Assembly: GCF_039414295.1 (NCBI RefSeq)
Contig: NZ_JBCITM010000016.1
Coordinates: forward strand, 1 to 64,000
Length of the DNA: 64,000 bases
Direction: 5' to 3'
From: Anoxynatronum sibiricum
Lineage (GTDB): Bacteria > Bacillota > Clostridia > Peptostreptococcales > Tindalliaceae
The position numbers and the translations under genes were made by a program. Shown piece by piece: positions 34,346 through 41,906 of this stretch. The stretch's first letter is position 1. Each line of letters opens with the position of its first letter. The notes below the pieces were generated by a model. It searched no databases. It had not been told where the DNA came from and saw nothing but the letters and a program-made list of their open reading frames with translations.

Positions 34346-37300
34346 TTATGACTCTTCAGCTTTCATGTGATCAAGAATGGCCTGAATTTCAGCCAGTGTC
34401 TCACCCAGTTTTTCTCTGTCTTTTGCTGCGACCTGTACTTTTGCTTGCGAAGCCAGTTCTTTGAATGAGACTGCGCGCAGATTGGCGGTGGATCCGGTGA
34501 AATTGTGAAGTTTTTGCTTTAATGTGTGCCAATCTTCTATTTCAAGGGCAGCTACCATATCGTCAAGCAGTTCTAACCAAGCGTTCGTACCCTGCTTCAG
34601 CAGTATTTCTGCAGTTTCTTTATCAAAATCGGTTTCACTCATTAGCTTTTGTATGATTGTTGTCCGAATGTCAGGGCTATTGGCAAGCGCGGCTTCAAGT
34701 TCAGTTGATTCCGATGATCCCGCCGAAAACCCTTCATCTTCATTTTGGATTGCCTGGTTGACATCTTCATGGAGCAGGGCGTTGATTTCCATAAAGTCCA
34801 GCGGTTTGGCCAGGTAGGCATCCATGCCGGCTTTCAGGCATCTGGTTTCATCTTCCTTCATGGCGTGGGCAGTCATGGCGACTACTCGGGGTTGTTTAAT
34901 CCCTTTCAGCCGCCGAATCTGCCGAGTGGCTTCCAGGCCATCCATCACGGGCATCTGTATATCCATTAACACCAGGTCATAGCTTTGGTGTCGACAGGCT
35001 TCTATGGCTTCAAGACCATTCTGGGCTACATCACAGCTCAAGCCCCTATTTTGCAGCAGCTGCACTGCCAAAGCCTGATTGACAGGCTGGTCTTCCACCA
35101 CCAGCACCTTGATCCGCTGGTTGTCGTGGGCTTCCCTGAGGCTGTGGCGGGTGACGAGGGATGAGCTTCGGGATTTTTTCAATCCTGTCACCAGACTGGC
35201 AACGGTGTCTAACAGGTCACGCCGACCGAAGGGTTTGGGCAGGTAAGCGCCAAAGCCTATATCACTTGCTGTTTTGGCACTGCCAGGTTCCATGACAGAG
35301 GTCAGGAGGCACAAGGGAATATCTTTGGTATCAGGTATGGCTTTCAAAGCCAAGGCCATGGCTTCTCCTGCCATGCCGGGCATTTGCTGGTCCAGCAGGA
35401 TGCAATGGATGTTTTCCCGATTGGCAGTTTTTGCAATAATCTGTTCCAGTGCATGGGTTCCCCGTGCATTTTCTGTCACCCGGCAACCGGCTTCTTCCAG
35501 ATAGGTGCGGATAATCTCCCGGTTTGACCCATCATCGTCCACCACCATGATGTGCTTGCCTTTTAAAATCTGGTGACTGGCCAGCTGAGGTAGGGGCGTT
35601 TGGTCTTTTTCCAGGGGAAGGGTCAGGGTGAAGGTGCTGCCTTCTCCAGGGGTACTGTCTATGGTGATGGTACCCTTCATCAGGTGGGCCAGATCGCGGC
35701 TGATGGCGAGACCCAGCCCGCTGCCACCGTATTCCCGGGTGTTGGAAGCGTCTGCCTGGGTAAAAGATTCAAAAAGACGGCTGATGGCTTCTTCGGAGAT
35801 GCCGATACCTGTGTCTCTCACCTGAATTTCAACGGTGCTGATGGTATCACTTTCATCTATCTGACTGCATTCAACAGAAATATTTCCGATTTCGGTGAAT
35901 TTCACGGCGTTACTCACCAGATTGGTGACAATTTGCCTGAGCCGAGTTGGATCTCCTTTCACCTGGTAGGGCAGGCTGGGACGCACGAGAAGATTCAGCT
36001 CCAAATTTTTACTGTGAGCCCGGTGCGCCTGAGGAATTACGGCGGCTTCAAGAGCTGAGCGCAGGTCAAAGGGGATAGTTTCCAGTTCCATTTTTCCCGA
36101 TTCGATTTTACTCAGGTCAAGAATATCATTGATGAGACTCAGTAGAATTTCGCTGGAAGTTTTGATGTAGTTAATGTAGGTGGCCTGCTGCTTGTCTGTT
36201 TTGGTTTCCTGCAGCAACTGTAAAAATCCCATGATGCCATTCATCGGCGTGCGTATTTCGTGGCTCATGTTGGCCAGAAACTGGCTTTTGGTTCGATTGG
36301 CCTGCTCTGCCTGGTGAGCGGCCACATCCAGCTCCAGGTTTTTCATCTCCAGCATGGCAGTGAATTCCAGCAGTTTTTCTTCCTGCTTAAACTTTTTTGT
36401 GACGTCCCGCGCCACAGAATACAGCACTTCTCCCACCGGTCTTGACCGCCATTCAATCCAGCGGTAGGTGCTGTCGGCGCAACGGTATCGGTTGGTAAAG
36501 CTGCTGACTTCCTCCTGACTTTTCAAATCCTGAATCACTTCCAAGGTAGCCGGTAAATCTTCCGGGTGAACATAGTCCAGAAACTTTTTTCCTTCCAGGT
36601 CATCCAAGGAGTACCCCAGCACTTTCTCCCATTCCGGGTTCAAGCGGATGAAGGTTCCGTTTGTGTTGGCGATGCAAAGCAAGTCCAGACTTGAGGTGAA
36701 ATACGTTTCCAACTCTTTTTGCTTGGATGCCAGCGTTGCTTCCATTTCCTTGCGTTCAGAAATATCTTCCACAATCCCCATGGTTTCGTTTTCGTTGATG
36801 ATGGAAATGTGAATGCGGCCCCAATAGCGTTCACCATTTTTTTTAAGCCCAATGAATTCTGCGGCGACAGTACGTTTTTCTTGTGCTTCGCTTTTTCGAA
36901 CCTGATCTTGGTCTTTGAACTCTGGTGGCGTCAGATCATTAATCGTCATTCTTGTTAGTTCTTCTTCTGTATAGCCCGTTAAAAAGCAAGCCGCCGGATT
37001 TGCCCGCAGATACTTTCCCTTTGCATTGGTAACAAAGATGGCCAGTGGTGACTGTTCAATATAAGCTCGATACGCTTTTTCGCTTTCTGCCAGGGCTTTT
37101 GCCACCAGTTTTTTTTCAGTGATATCTGTATGAGTGCCACTCATCAGGAGCGGCTCGTCGTCTGTTGTCCATGAAGTGACATTTCCCCGGTCCTGCACCC
37201 AGACCCAGTGGCCATCCCGATGCTTCATACGGTATTCAATGTCATAGTGGTCTCGCTGATGGCTGAACACTTCTTGCAGCTGGACTTCAGAGGCCTTCAG

Positions 37301-38509
37301 ATCATCCGGGTGGACAAAGAGTTCTCTGGTGTCAATGTTGGTTGGTTCCAGTTCTGCCAGGGTGTATCCCACCATTTCGGCCCATCGCTCATTTAACATG
37401 ATTTTTCCGGTCTGCACATTCCACTCCCATGTACCCACACGTGTTCCTTCAATGATATCTGCCAATCGCTGTCGTTCTTTCACAAGTGAATCCTGCGCTT
37501 CTTTCAGCGGTGTCTGGTTCATCAGATACCCACGATGTTCCAGGATTTCTCCTTCGGGATTTATGATGCACCGGGTCTGGTCATAAAACCAGTGGTATGC
37601 GCCAGATTTTGTTTTCAGACGGTAGGACTGGTTGAAATTTTCGACTCTTTGCTTCCGATAAGCAGCAGATTCAGTGCGAACCCGCTCCACATCCCCCGGA
37701 TGAATCAGTTCATCATAATTAAAAGTATCATCCGCCATTTCTTCGGGAGTGTACCCCAGTATTTCTGTTGCGTTTTCGGAAACCTGCATGACATTGCCTG
37801 TATCATGTGGGTTCCATGCGATGGTCAAAACCGGACCTGAGACAAAGAGGTCCCGCTCCTGCTGCAATCGGTGCATGGCATTCTCCCGGTCCAGATACAA
37901 TCCCACCTGTGTCGCATACAGGATCGACAGTTCCGGGTTTCTTAATTGGCTGCCCAAGGGCATGATCAGGGTGAAATCCCCAAGCATTAGTTCTTTCTTC
38001 ATGATTTTGACCAGGTTCACCTGACCAATGCCAAAGATTTTTTCAAACAGGCGGATCAATGGAATCGGAAGCACCTTTCCTGTCAAAGCTTCCATGCTCT
38101 CAAAGGTGGTCAGAGTCTTATTCCGGATTCTGGCCTGACGTGCCGGGTCATGGGGCCACTTCTTATTAATGGGGTCAAATCCCAGCATTTCAGTTGCTTT
38201 CAACAGATTTTCTGAGGCGCCGGCAATGGCAAGTGTGGTAAAGTCGAGTCCCTTATCATCAAACCGATTGAAGACAACATAGGCTGCGCCTGTGAGGTTA
38301 TGCATATCTTCTGCTATTTTTTGAGGGGTGGTTGTGTCCATTAAGTCAAACATACTGTCAGTGATACGCTGTAACAGTTCTGCTTTTTCTGCCAGTGCTA
38401 TCTCTACTTTCCGAAGATGAGCTTCCTCCGAATGATGTATCGTTTTTAAAGCAGTTGACTGATTTTGTTTGCCCTGTTGCTGCGTCCTAAGTTCTTTCTT
38501 TCGTTTCAT
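34346..38509 (-). CDS. 1387-residue soluble hybrid histidine kinase (GAF-4xPAS-HisKA-HATPase-2xREC-HPt)
   Basis: A very large cytosolic sensor kinase without membrane segments. Residues 55-205 resemble a degenerate GAF-type sensor. Four PAS domains follow at about 225-335, 345-465, 475-590 and 600-710, three of them ending in a D-I/V-T/S-x-K-like PAC tail. HisKA has MSHEIRTPMNGIMG with the acceptor at His750; HATPase has DTGIGIS and GGSGLGLAIS; REC1 (about 995-1115, CILLDQQMPGM), REC2 (about 1135-1255, LVLMDIQMP) and HPt (about 1290-1387, KLHNFTGSTANLR) complete an internal phosphorelay. It is monocistronic, with no response regulator gene beside it. The signals sensed are unknown. Confidence 0.92.
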   Translation of the reverse strand: MKRKKELRTQQQGKQNQSTALKTIHHSEEAHLRKVEIALAEKAELLQRITDSMFDLMDTTTPQKIAEDMHNLTGAAYVVFNRFDDKGLDFTTLAIAGASENLLKATEMLGFDPINKKWPHDPARQARIRNKTLTTFESMEALTGKVLPIPLIRLFEKIFGIGQVNLVKIMKKELMLGDFTLIMPLGSQLRNPELSILYATQVGLYLDRENAMHRLQQERDLFVSGPVLTIAWNPHDTGNVMQVSENATEILGYTPEEMADDTFNYDELIHPGDVERVRTESAAYRKQRVENFNQSYRLKTKSGAYHWFYDQTRCIINPEGEILEHRGYLMNQTPLKEAQDSLVKERQRLADIIEGTRVGTWEWNVQTGKIMLNERWAEMVGYTLAELEPTNIDTRELFVHPDDLKASEVQLQEVFSHQRDHYDIEYRMKHRDGHWVWVQDRGNVTSWTTDDEPLLMSGTHTDITEKKLVAKALAESEKAYRAYIEQSPLAIFVTNAKGKYLRANPAACFLTGYTEEELTRMTINDLTPPEFKDQDQVRKSEAQEKRTVAAEFIGLKKNGERYWGRIHISIINENETMGIVEDISERKEMEATLASKQKELETYFTSSLDLLCIANTNGTFIRLNPEWEKVLGYSLDDLEGKKFLDYVHPEDLPATLEVIQDLKSQEEVSSFTNRYRCADSTYRWIEWRSRPVGEVLYSVARDVTKKFKQEEKLLEFTAMLEMKNLELDVAAHQAEQANRTKSQFLANMSHEIRTPMNGIMGFLQLLQETKTDKQQATYINYIKTSSEILLSLINDILDLSKIESGKMELETIPFDLRSALEAAVIPQAHRAHSKNLELNLLVRPSLPYQVKGDPTRLRQIVTNLVSNAVKFTEIGNISVECSQIDESDTISTVEIQVRDTGIGISEEAISRLFESFTQADASNTREYGGSGLGLAISRDLAHLMKGTITIDSTPGEGSTFTLTLPLEKDQTPLPQLASHQILKGKHIMVVDDDGSNREIIRTYLEEAGCRVTENARGTHALEQIIAKTANRENIHCILLDQQMPGMAGEAMALALKAIPDTKDIPLCLLTSVMEPGSAKTASDIGFGAYLPKPFGRRDLLDTVASLVTGLKKSRSSSLVTRHSLREAHDNQRIKVLVVEDQPVNQALAVQLLQNRGLSCDVAQNGLEAIEACRHQSYDLVLMDIQMPVMDGLEATRQIRRLKGIKQPRVVAMTAHAMKEDETRCLKAGMDAYLAKPLDFMEINALLHEDVNQAIQNEDEGFSAGSSESTELEAALANSPDIRTTIIQKLMSETDFDKETAEILLKQGTNAWLELLDDMVAALEIEDWHTLKQKLHNFTGSTANLRAVSFKELASQAKVQVAAKDREKLGETLAEIQAILDHMKAEES

Positions 38510-38983
38510 TTCTGTTCATCCTTTGCATTGATCAAACCTCAACCGCGGTCATCCGTCGGAGGCAGTGTTTCGTTCTTCTTAACTTGCACTGCACTTTTTG
38601 GAAAGACAGGGGATTGTATTTTTTCTGAATACGTACTCATTCTTGTTGCATGACAGATAAGTATACCATAAACATCGTATTTTTGCAAGAAATTTCTGAA
38701 ATTTCTGGTATTTTTTTGCCCTAAAGCTCCCCCACTTCATTGCACATTATTTCCATCATGGCTTCAACCAGTTTTAGGATAGTTGTCAGAGGCCTCCTAA
38801 CGTATAGTTGAAGAAATGAAGCCCACAAGGAGATAAGAGCACATGGTACATACGATTATTGTTAGGCTATAATACTCAGGGTACACAACGTTTTGGGACA
38901 CATACGCATAATGGAGAGAAAGGGGAAGCATATGCACTTCATTGGTCTGACATCGATGTTTTGGCAATAGAGAAATATAACTT

Positions 38984-39307
38984 TTGGCAGTCAAACAGTC
39001 TTTGTCAAAATCAAAAGATGGGAATCCTTTAGATCATTCAAATATATCATACCAGCATTTCAAGCCAAATCTTGTAAAAGCAAATCTTGTTGAGTTTCGA
39101 CTTTATGATCTGCATCACATGTGTGTCACGTTGATGCTCACGGCTGGTACTCATGTAAAAGTAGTAGCCGAAAGGCAGGGACATGTAAGCGTCATGCTTG
39201 CTTTGGACGCATACAGTCATTGCTTGCCCGATATACAATCGGAAGCTTCAGAAAAGCTTAATGCATTGATTATTGATCTATCAAAAAAAACGCCAGTTAC
39301 ATCATAG
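38984..39307 (+). pseudogene. Decayed C-terminal fragment of a tyrosine integrase
   Basis: About 107 codons align by eye with the end of the live integrase at 47123-48397: GNPLDHSN, FRLYDLHHMC, VVAERQGHVSVMLALDAYSH and CLPDIQSEASEKL all have close counterparts there. The catalytic Arg of the DMRHTC box is changed to His and the upstream two thirds are missing. It stops about 920 bases before the left att core, close to the 867 bases between the live integrase and its own core. It is therefore probably the right end of an earlier element at the same site. The gene-free stretch 38510-38983 shows no ORF that I trust. Confidence 0.8.
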
Positions 39308-39320
39308 CAACTGGCGTTTT
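39283..39320. terminator. Bidirectional intrinsic terminator
   Basis: CGCCAGTT pairs with AACTGGCG over a 10-base loop, with an A run on the left and TTTT on the right. It separates the integrase remnant from the convergent stalk-domain gene. Confidence 0.8.
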
Positions 39321-39336
39321 AACATTCGCTTTAAGT

Positions 39337-39969
39337 CTATTCAACTATAATTGTTGTGTTAGTAACTGTTTCAAATTTGTCACCATACTTCATTTGAAAA
39401 GCAAGCTTGTAGTTACCTGGAACTCTTAAAGCAAGATCCTCAATTTCTAAAACACCATGTGCACCGTAGTTGTCTATTACTAAATCTTCAGATACGGATG
39501 TCTTCAACATGTTTCCCGACGGATCAAATAAGGCGATTCGATAAGTGTATAGTTGCTCAGGCATAGGACCAATATCAAAATATGCTAAAAGATAATTGTC
39601 CATCCCAACAGGAAATATGTTTGCGCCAGGATTTACAAGAACCCAGACATCATCATCATAGATATCTTCATACTCATAATAATCATCGAAATCAATTACA
39701 AGTAGTTGCACTTCAGGCTTAATAATATCAACAGTCTGAGTGCTAGAATTCCATTTCACAACTGCATCAAACTGTTCTGCTATAGCTTTAACTGGTAACA
39801 TTGTTCTGCCGTTCAAAACAACTCCTGGCACATCAGACACCAATTCCTTGTTATTGATGACCACTTTCACGATAGGTAATCCTTCAAAACTTCCATACAT
39901 CCCTGATGCAAAAACAATACCCGTCATCAATAGCAAAAAGACGAACACACCAGCAATTGTTTTCTTCAT
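39337..39969 (-). CDS. Secreted stalk-domain protein
   Basis: About 210 residues. The signal peptide is MKKTIAGVFVFLLLMTGIVF plus ASG. Residues 30-75 form one copper-amine-oxidase-N-like stalk repeat (GRTMLPVKAIAEQFDAVVKW). The C-terminal half (about 80-210) is a beta-rich domain, very acidic at its start (DFDDYYEYEDIYDDD), that I cannot name. Start 39969 follows GAGGAGG by seven bases; the ATG six bases earlier is too close. No anchor motif is present. It lies just outside the integrated element, beside an old integrase fragment, so it may be cargo of the former element. Function unknown. Confidence 0.7.
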   Translation of the reverse strand: MKKTIAGVFVFLLLMTGIVFASGMYGSFEGLPIVKVVINNKELVSDVPGVVLNGRTMLPVKAIAEQFDAVVKWNSSTQTVDIIKPEVQLLVIDFDDYYEYEDIYDDDVWVLVNPGANIFPVGMDNYLLAYFDIGPMPEQLYTYRIALFDPSGNMLKTSVSEDLVIDNYGAHGVLEIEDLALRVPGNYKLAFQMKYGDKFETVTNTTIIVE

Positions 39970-40186
39970 ACACATGCCTCCTCTTTTATGTTTTACAGGA
40001 TTCAGAAAAACTCTGTATCCCTGTAAACAACTAAATTGTATCATTTTTCTATCAGTCATTCAACTGGGCAATTATTACACTTCTGTTGCATTTAAAGTCT
40101 CTTTTTAAATGCAAAGATACAACTATCTATTGGTTCCGCGACTTCCATCCCGTCGAGATTCTTGACACTTCCTTGACGCTTTATGC

Positions 40187-40223
40187 AAAAACAGAAAATA
40201 CCAACGCTTGAAAACGTTGGTAT
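40187..40223 (-). terminator. Displaced terminator left of the element
   Basis: ATACCAACG pairs with CGTTGGTAT around an 8-base loop, followed on the minus strand by TTTCTGTTTT. It lies next to the left att core exactly where the tRNA terminator would be if the element were absent. Confidence 0.7.
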
Positions 40224-40225
40224 AG

Positions 40226-40272
40226 CTGGCGCGGCATGCAGGACTCGAACCTGCAACCAACTGATTCGAAGT
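40226..40272. repeat. Left att core (47 bp, perfect copy of tRNA-Arg 3' part)
   Basis: 47 bases identical to 49264-49310, starting one base beyond the tRNA CCA end and running to the anticodon arm. Beyond base 40272 the match ends at once. This is the displaced tRNA 3' end formed by site-specific integration. Confidence 0.93.
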
Positions 40273-40569
40273 GTGAAACCTTATTGTTTTACGTAGTTTT
40301 ATATAGTTTATGTTAGGTGTCAATATCGAAGTATTTTCAACGTATTGATGGCTATTGACTGCCCTCATAATTGAGTATAGTTTACCTTTCTTTTTTATGC
40401 TTATTCGTGTCACGTGTCATGAATGTGTCATGAAATAGCGCTTTTCAGGACTTCATTTTATATATCACTTGTTATCTCAAACTTTCAAGTTTGTGTATCT
40501 GGTGCATGGTACTTTCTTTCTTCTATGTCTATACACAAAATACACAAATTAAGGAAAACAGCCTGTAAC

Positions 40570-40664
40570 CGTTGAAATACCAACGTTTATTTTGTGTTTT
40601 TTCTAATACACAAATTCATCACGAAACCCCTTCAAACGTTGAAATACCAACGTTTATTTTGTGT
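40570..40664 (+). repeat. Left pair of integrase arm-type repeats
   Basis: Two 28-bp copies that match exactly, at 40570-40597 and 40637-40664, start to start 67 bp. Each contains the inverted repeat CGTTG-AAATAC-CAACG followed by TTTATTTTGTGT. The remaining left-end sequence from 40273 to 40569 shows GTGTCATG repeats at 40407-40433 and no gene. Confidence 0.75.
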
Positions 40665-40674
40665 ATCACAAATT

Positions 40675-40698
40675 AAAACCGCCCTATTCCTGGGCGGC
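40675..40698 (-). terminator. Intrinsic terminator of the zinc-finger gene
   Basis: On the minus strand CCGCCC pairs with GGGCGG, followed by TTTTAATT; the stem overlaps the last codons of the gene ending at 40684. Confidence 0.75.
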
Positions 40699-41487
40699 TT
40701 CTTTTGTTGCTTCTCTCTTTCTTCTTCTATATTCCCTTATTTTGTTAGTGTGTGTGCAAGGTGAAACTTCTTCCCCTGGGGCTGGTGGGCAACAGGCGCC
40801 ACGACCAGCGTGCAGCTGGTGACACACTGGGCATTCTTTCAAATCCTTCTTTTCTTCAATAACTGAACTGTATAGCTTAAACCATATAGCAGGCAATAGG
40901 TGGGTATAGTCACGTTCTGGGGTGTACCTATATTCATTGGTGCGCTTATTGTATTTCAAAACAGTGGATATACTTCTTCCTTTAATCTTGTTACTTATAA
41001 CTGAAGCGGCTTTATCCCTGCTGATGTAGTGGCGCTGGCGCTTATATTCTTCAACGTTCAACCTGGCCAGGCTTTCTATTTCTTTTGTTCTGTCCGGGTA
41101 TGCTTCGGGGTTTTTTATTACTTCTTTGACCCGGCGCATATATTCAACTTCTTCCATTATTCTATCAATCGAATCATAAGACATTATTCCCTTTTCACCT
41201 ATGATTAACAGCCTACGTTCTTCATCACTTAATAAGGAAACCACTTCATCAAACACCCTCAAAGATTCGTTATCACTGGGCGCCGCTGAATGCCGCTGGT
41301 TGATACCTATTAAGCCGTACCTACTGGCAAACTTAAGAAGTGATTTATCATCTTTGATTTTTGTAAATTCGCTGAAAACATCATCCCCAAAATTAGAAGA
41401 TTCCGGGTCATAGGAACTGACCACAGGCGCAAAGCCTACAATATAACCATCTACAATCTTATATTCTGATAACACTTTGAATTCCAT
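40684..41487 (-). CDS. Element-encoded protein with CGNR-like zinc finger
   Basis: A 267-residue cytosolic protein. The C-terminus has C-P-V-C-H near residue 220, then CC and C-T-H-T-N-K-I-R-E-Y-R-R-R-K-R. This resembles the CGNR zinc-binding segment of DNA-binding proteins, ending in a strongly basic helix. The N-terminal 200 residues, rich in helices (EERRLLIIGEK, DRIMEEVEYMRR), are not recognised. It is divergent from the excisionase-like gene, with which it shares overlapping promoters and GTATAC repeats, so a regulatory role in the element's switch is likely. Start at the second Met (41487) because the first would be a GTG with poor spacing. Confidence 0.6.
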   Translation of the reverse strand: MEFKVLSEYKIVDGYIVGFAPVVSSYDPESSNFGDDVFSEFTKIKDDKSLLKFASRYGLIGINQRHSAAPSDNESLRVFDEVVSLLSDEERRLLIIGEKGIMSYDSIDRIMEEVEYMRRVKEVIKNPEAYPDRTKEIESLARLNVEEYKRQRHYISRDKAASVISNKIKGRSISTVLKYNKRTNEYRYTPERDYTHLLPAIWFKLYSSVIEEKKDLKECPVCHQLHAGRGACCPPAPGEEVSPCTHTNKIREYRRRKREATKEAAQE

Positions 41488-41511
41488 CACATCGCCGCCC
41501 TTCTTTGGTTT

Positions 41512-41576
41512 GTATACTTTTATGTATACCGTTATACCTTTGTAATCAGTATACTACTATGATATATTGAAGTCAA
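41512..41576. promoter_or_regulatory. Overlapping divergent promoters with GTATAC operator repeats
   Basis: Plus strand: TTGTAA (41540-41545), 17 bp, TATATT (41563-41568), driving the excisionase-like gene. Minus strand: TTGACT (complement of 41571-41576), 17 bp, TATACT (complement of 41548-41553), driving the zinc-finger gene. The minus -10 lies inside the plus spacer, so the two promoters exclude each other. GTATAC occurs at 41512, 41524 and 41549 with TTATAC at 41532. Confidence 0.65.
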
Positions 41577-41623
41577 GTGAGATACATTAACCACTAGAAA
41601 AAAAAAGAAAGGTGTGAAAATTG

Positions 41624-41791
41624 ATGGAAAAAAGATATCTGGTTGAGGAAGTAGCAATGGAAACACGGCGCCCGGTTTCGACTATATGGCGCTGGATTAG
41701 GGAAGGGAAGCTGGAAGCGGTGAGAACTGGAAAGCGCTATCTTATTGCAGAATCAGCGTTAAATGACTTTCTAAACAATGGCACAAAATAG
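41624..41791 (+). CDS. Excisionase-like MerR-type helix-turn-helix protein
   Basis: A 55-residue protein: a Y-L-V-E-E-V-A start, a recognition-helix region with RRPVSTIWRWIREGKLEAVR, then TGKRYLIAESALNDFL. This is the usual layout of HTH_17 excisionase/AlpA-type proteins, which bend DNA at att sites or control integrase direction. GAAAGGTG lies upstream of the ATG. It is read towards the primase-like gene, with a strong hairpin directly after its stop. Excisionase is the likely role but a transcriptional regulator is possible. Confidence 0.8.
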   Translation: MEKRYLVEEVAMETRRPVSTIWRWIREGKLEAVRTGKRYLIAESALNDFLNNGTK

Positions 41792-41792
41792 G

Positions 41793-41832
41793 GAAAAGCG
41801 CCCAGGGGCGGCGAACCATCCAGGCGCTTTTC
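41793..41832 (+). terminator. Hairpin after the excisionase-like gene
   Basis: GAAAAGCGCC pairs perfectly with GGCGCTTTTC over a 20-base loop, two bases past the stop codon. It may end or attenuate transcription before the DUF3987 gene. Confidence 0.7.
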
Positions 41833-41906
41833 ATAGGTAAAACTAGTGGCGTTACTTTCTTCTATTATACCACGCCACAGGCAAACAATCAAAAGGTGGT
41901 GATTCA

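Noticed and set aside
40123..40413. A 96-codon open frame across the left att core
   Set aside because: Its translation includes the tRNA fragment (the part reading LVAGSSPACRA is a common tRNA-antisense artefact), with no ribosome site.
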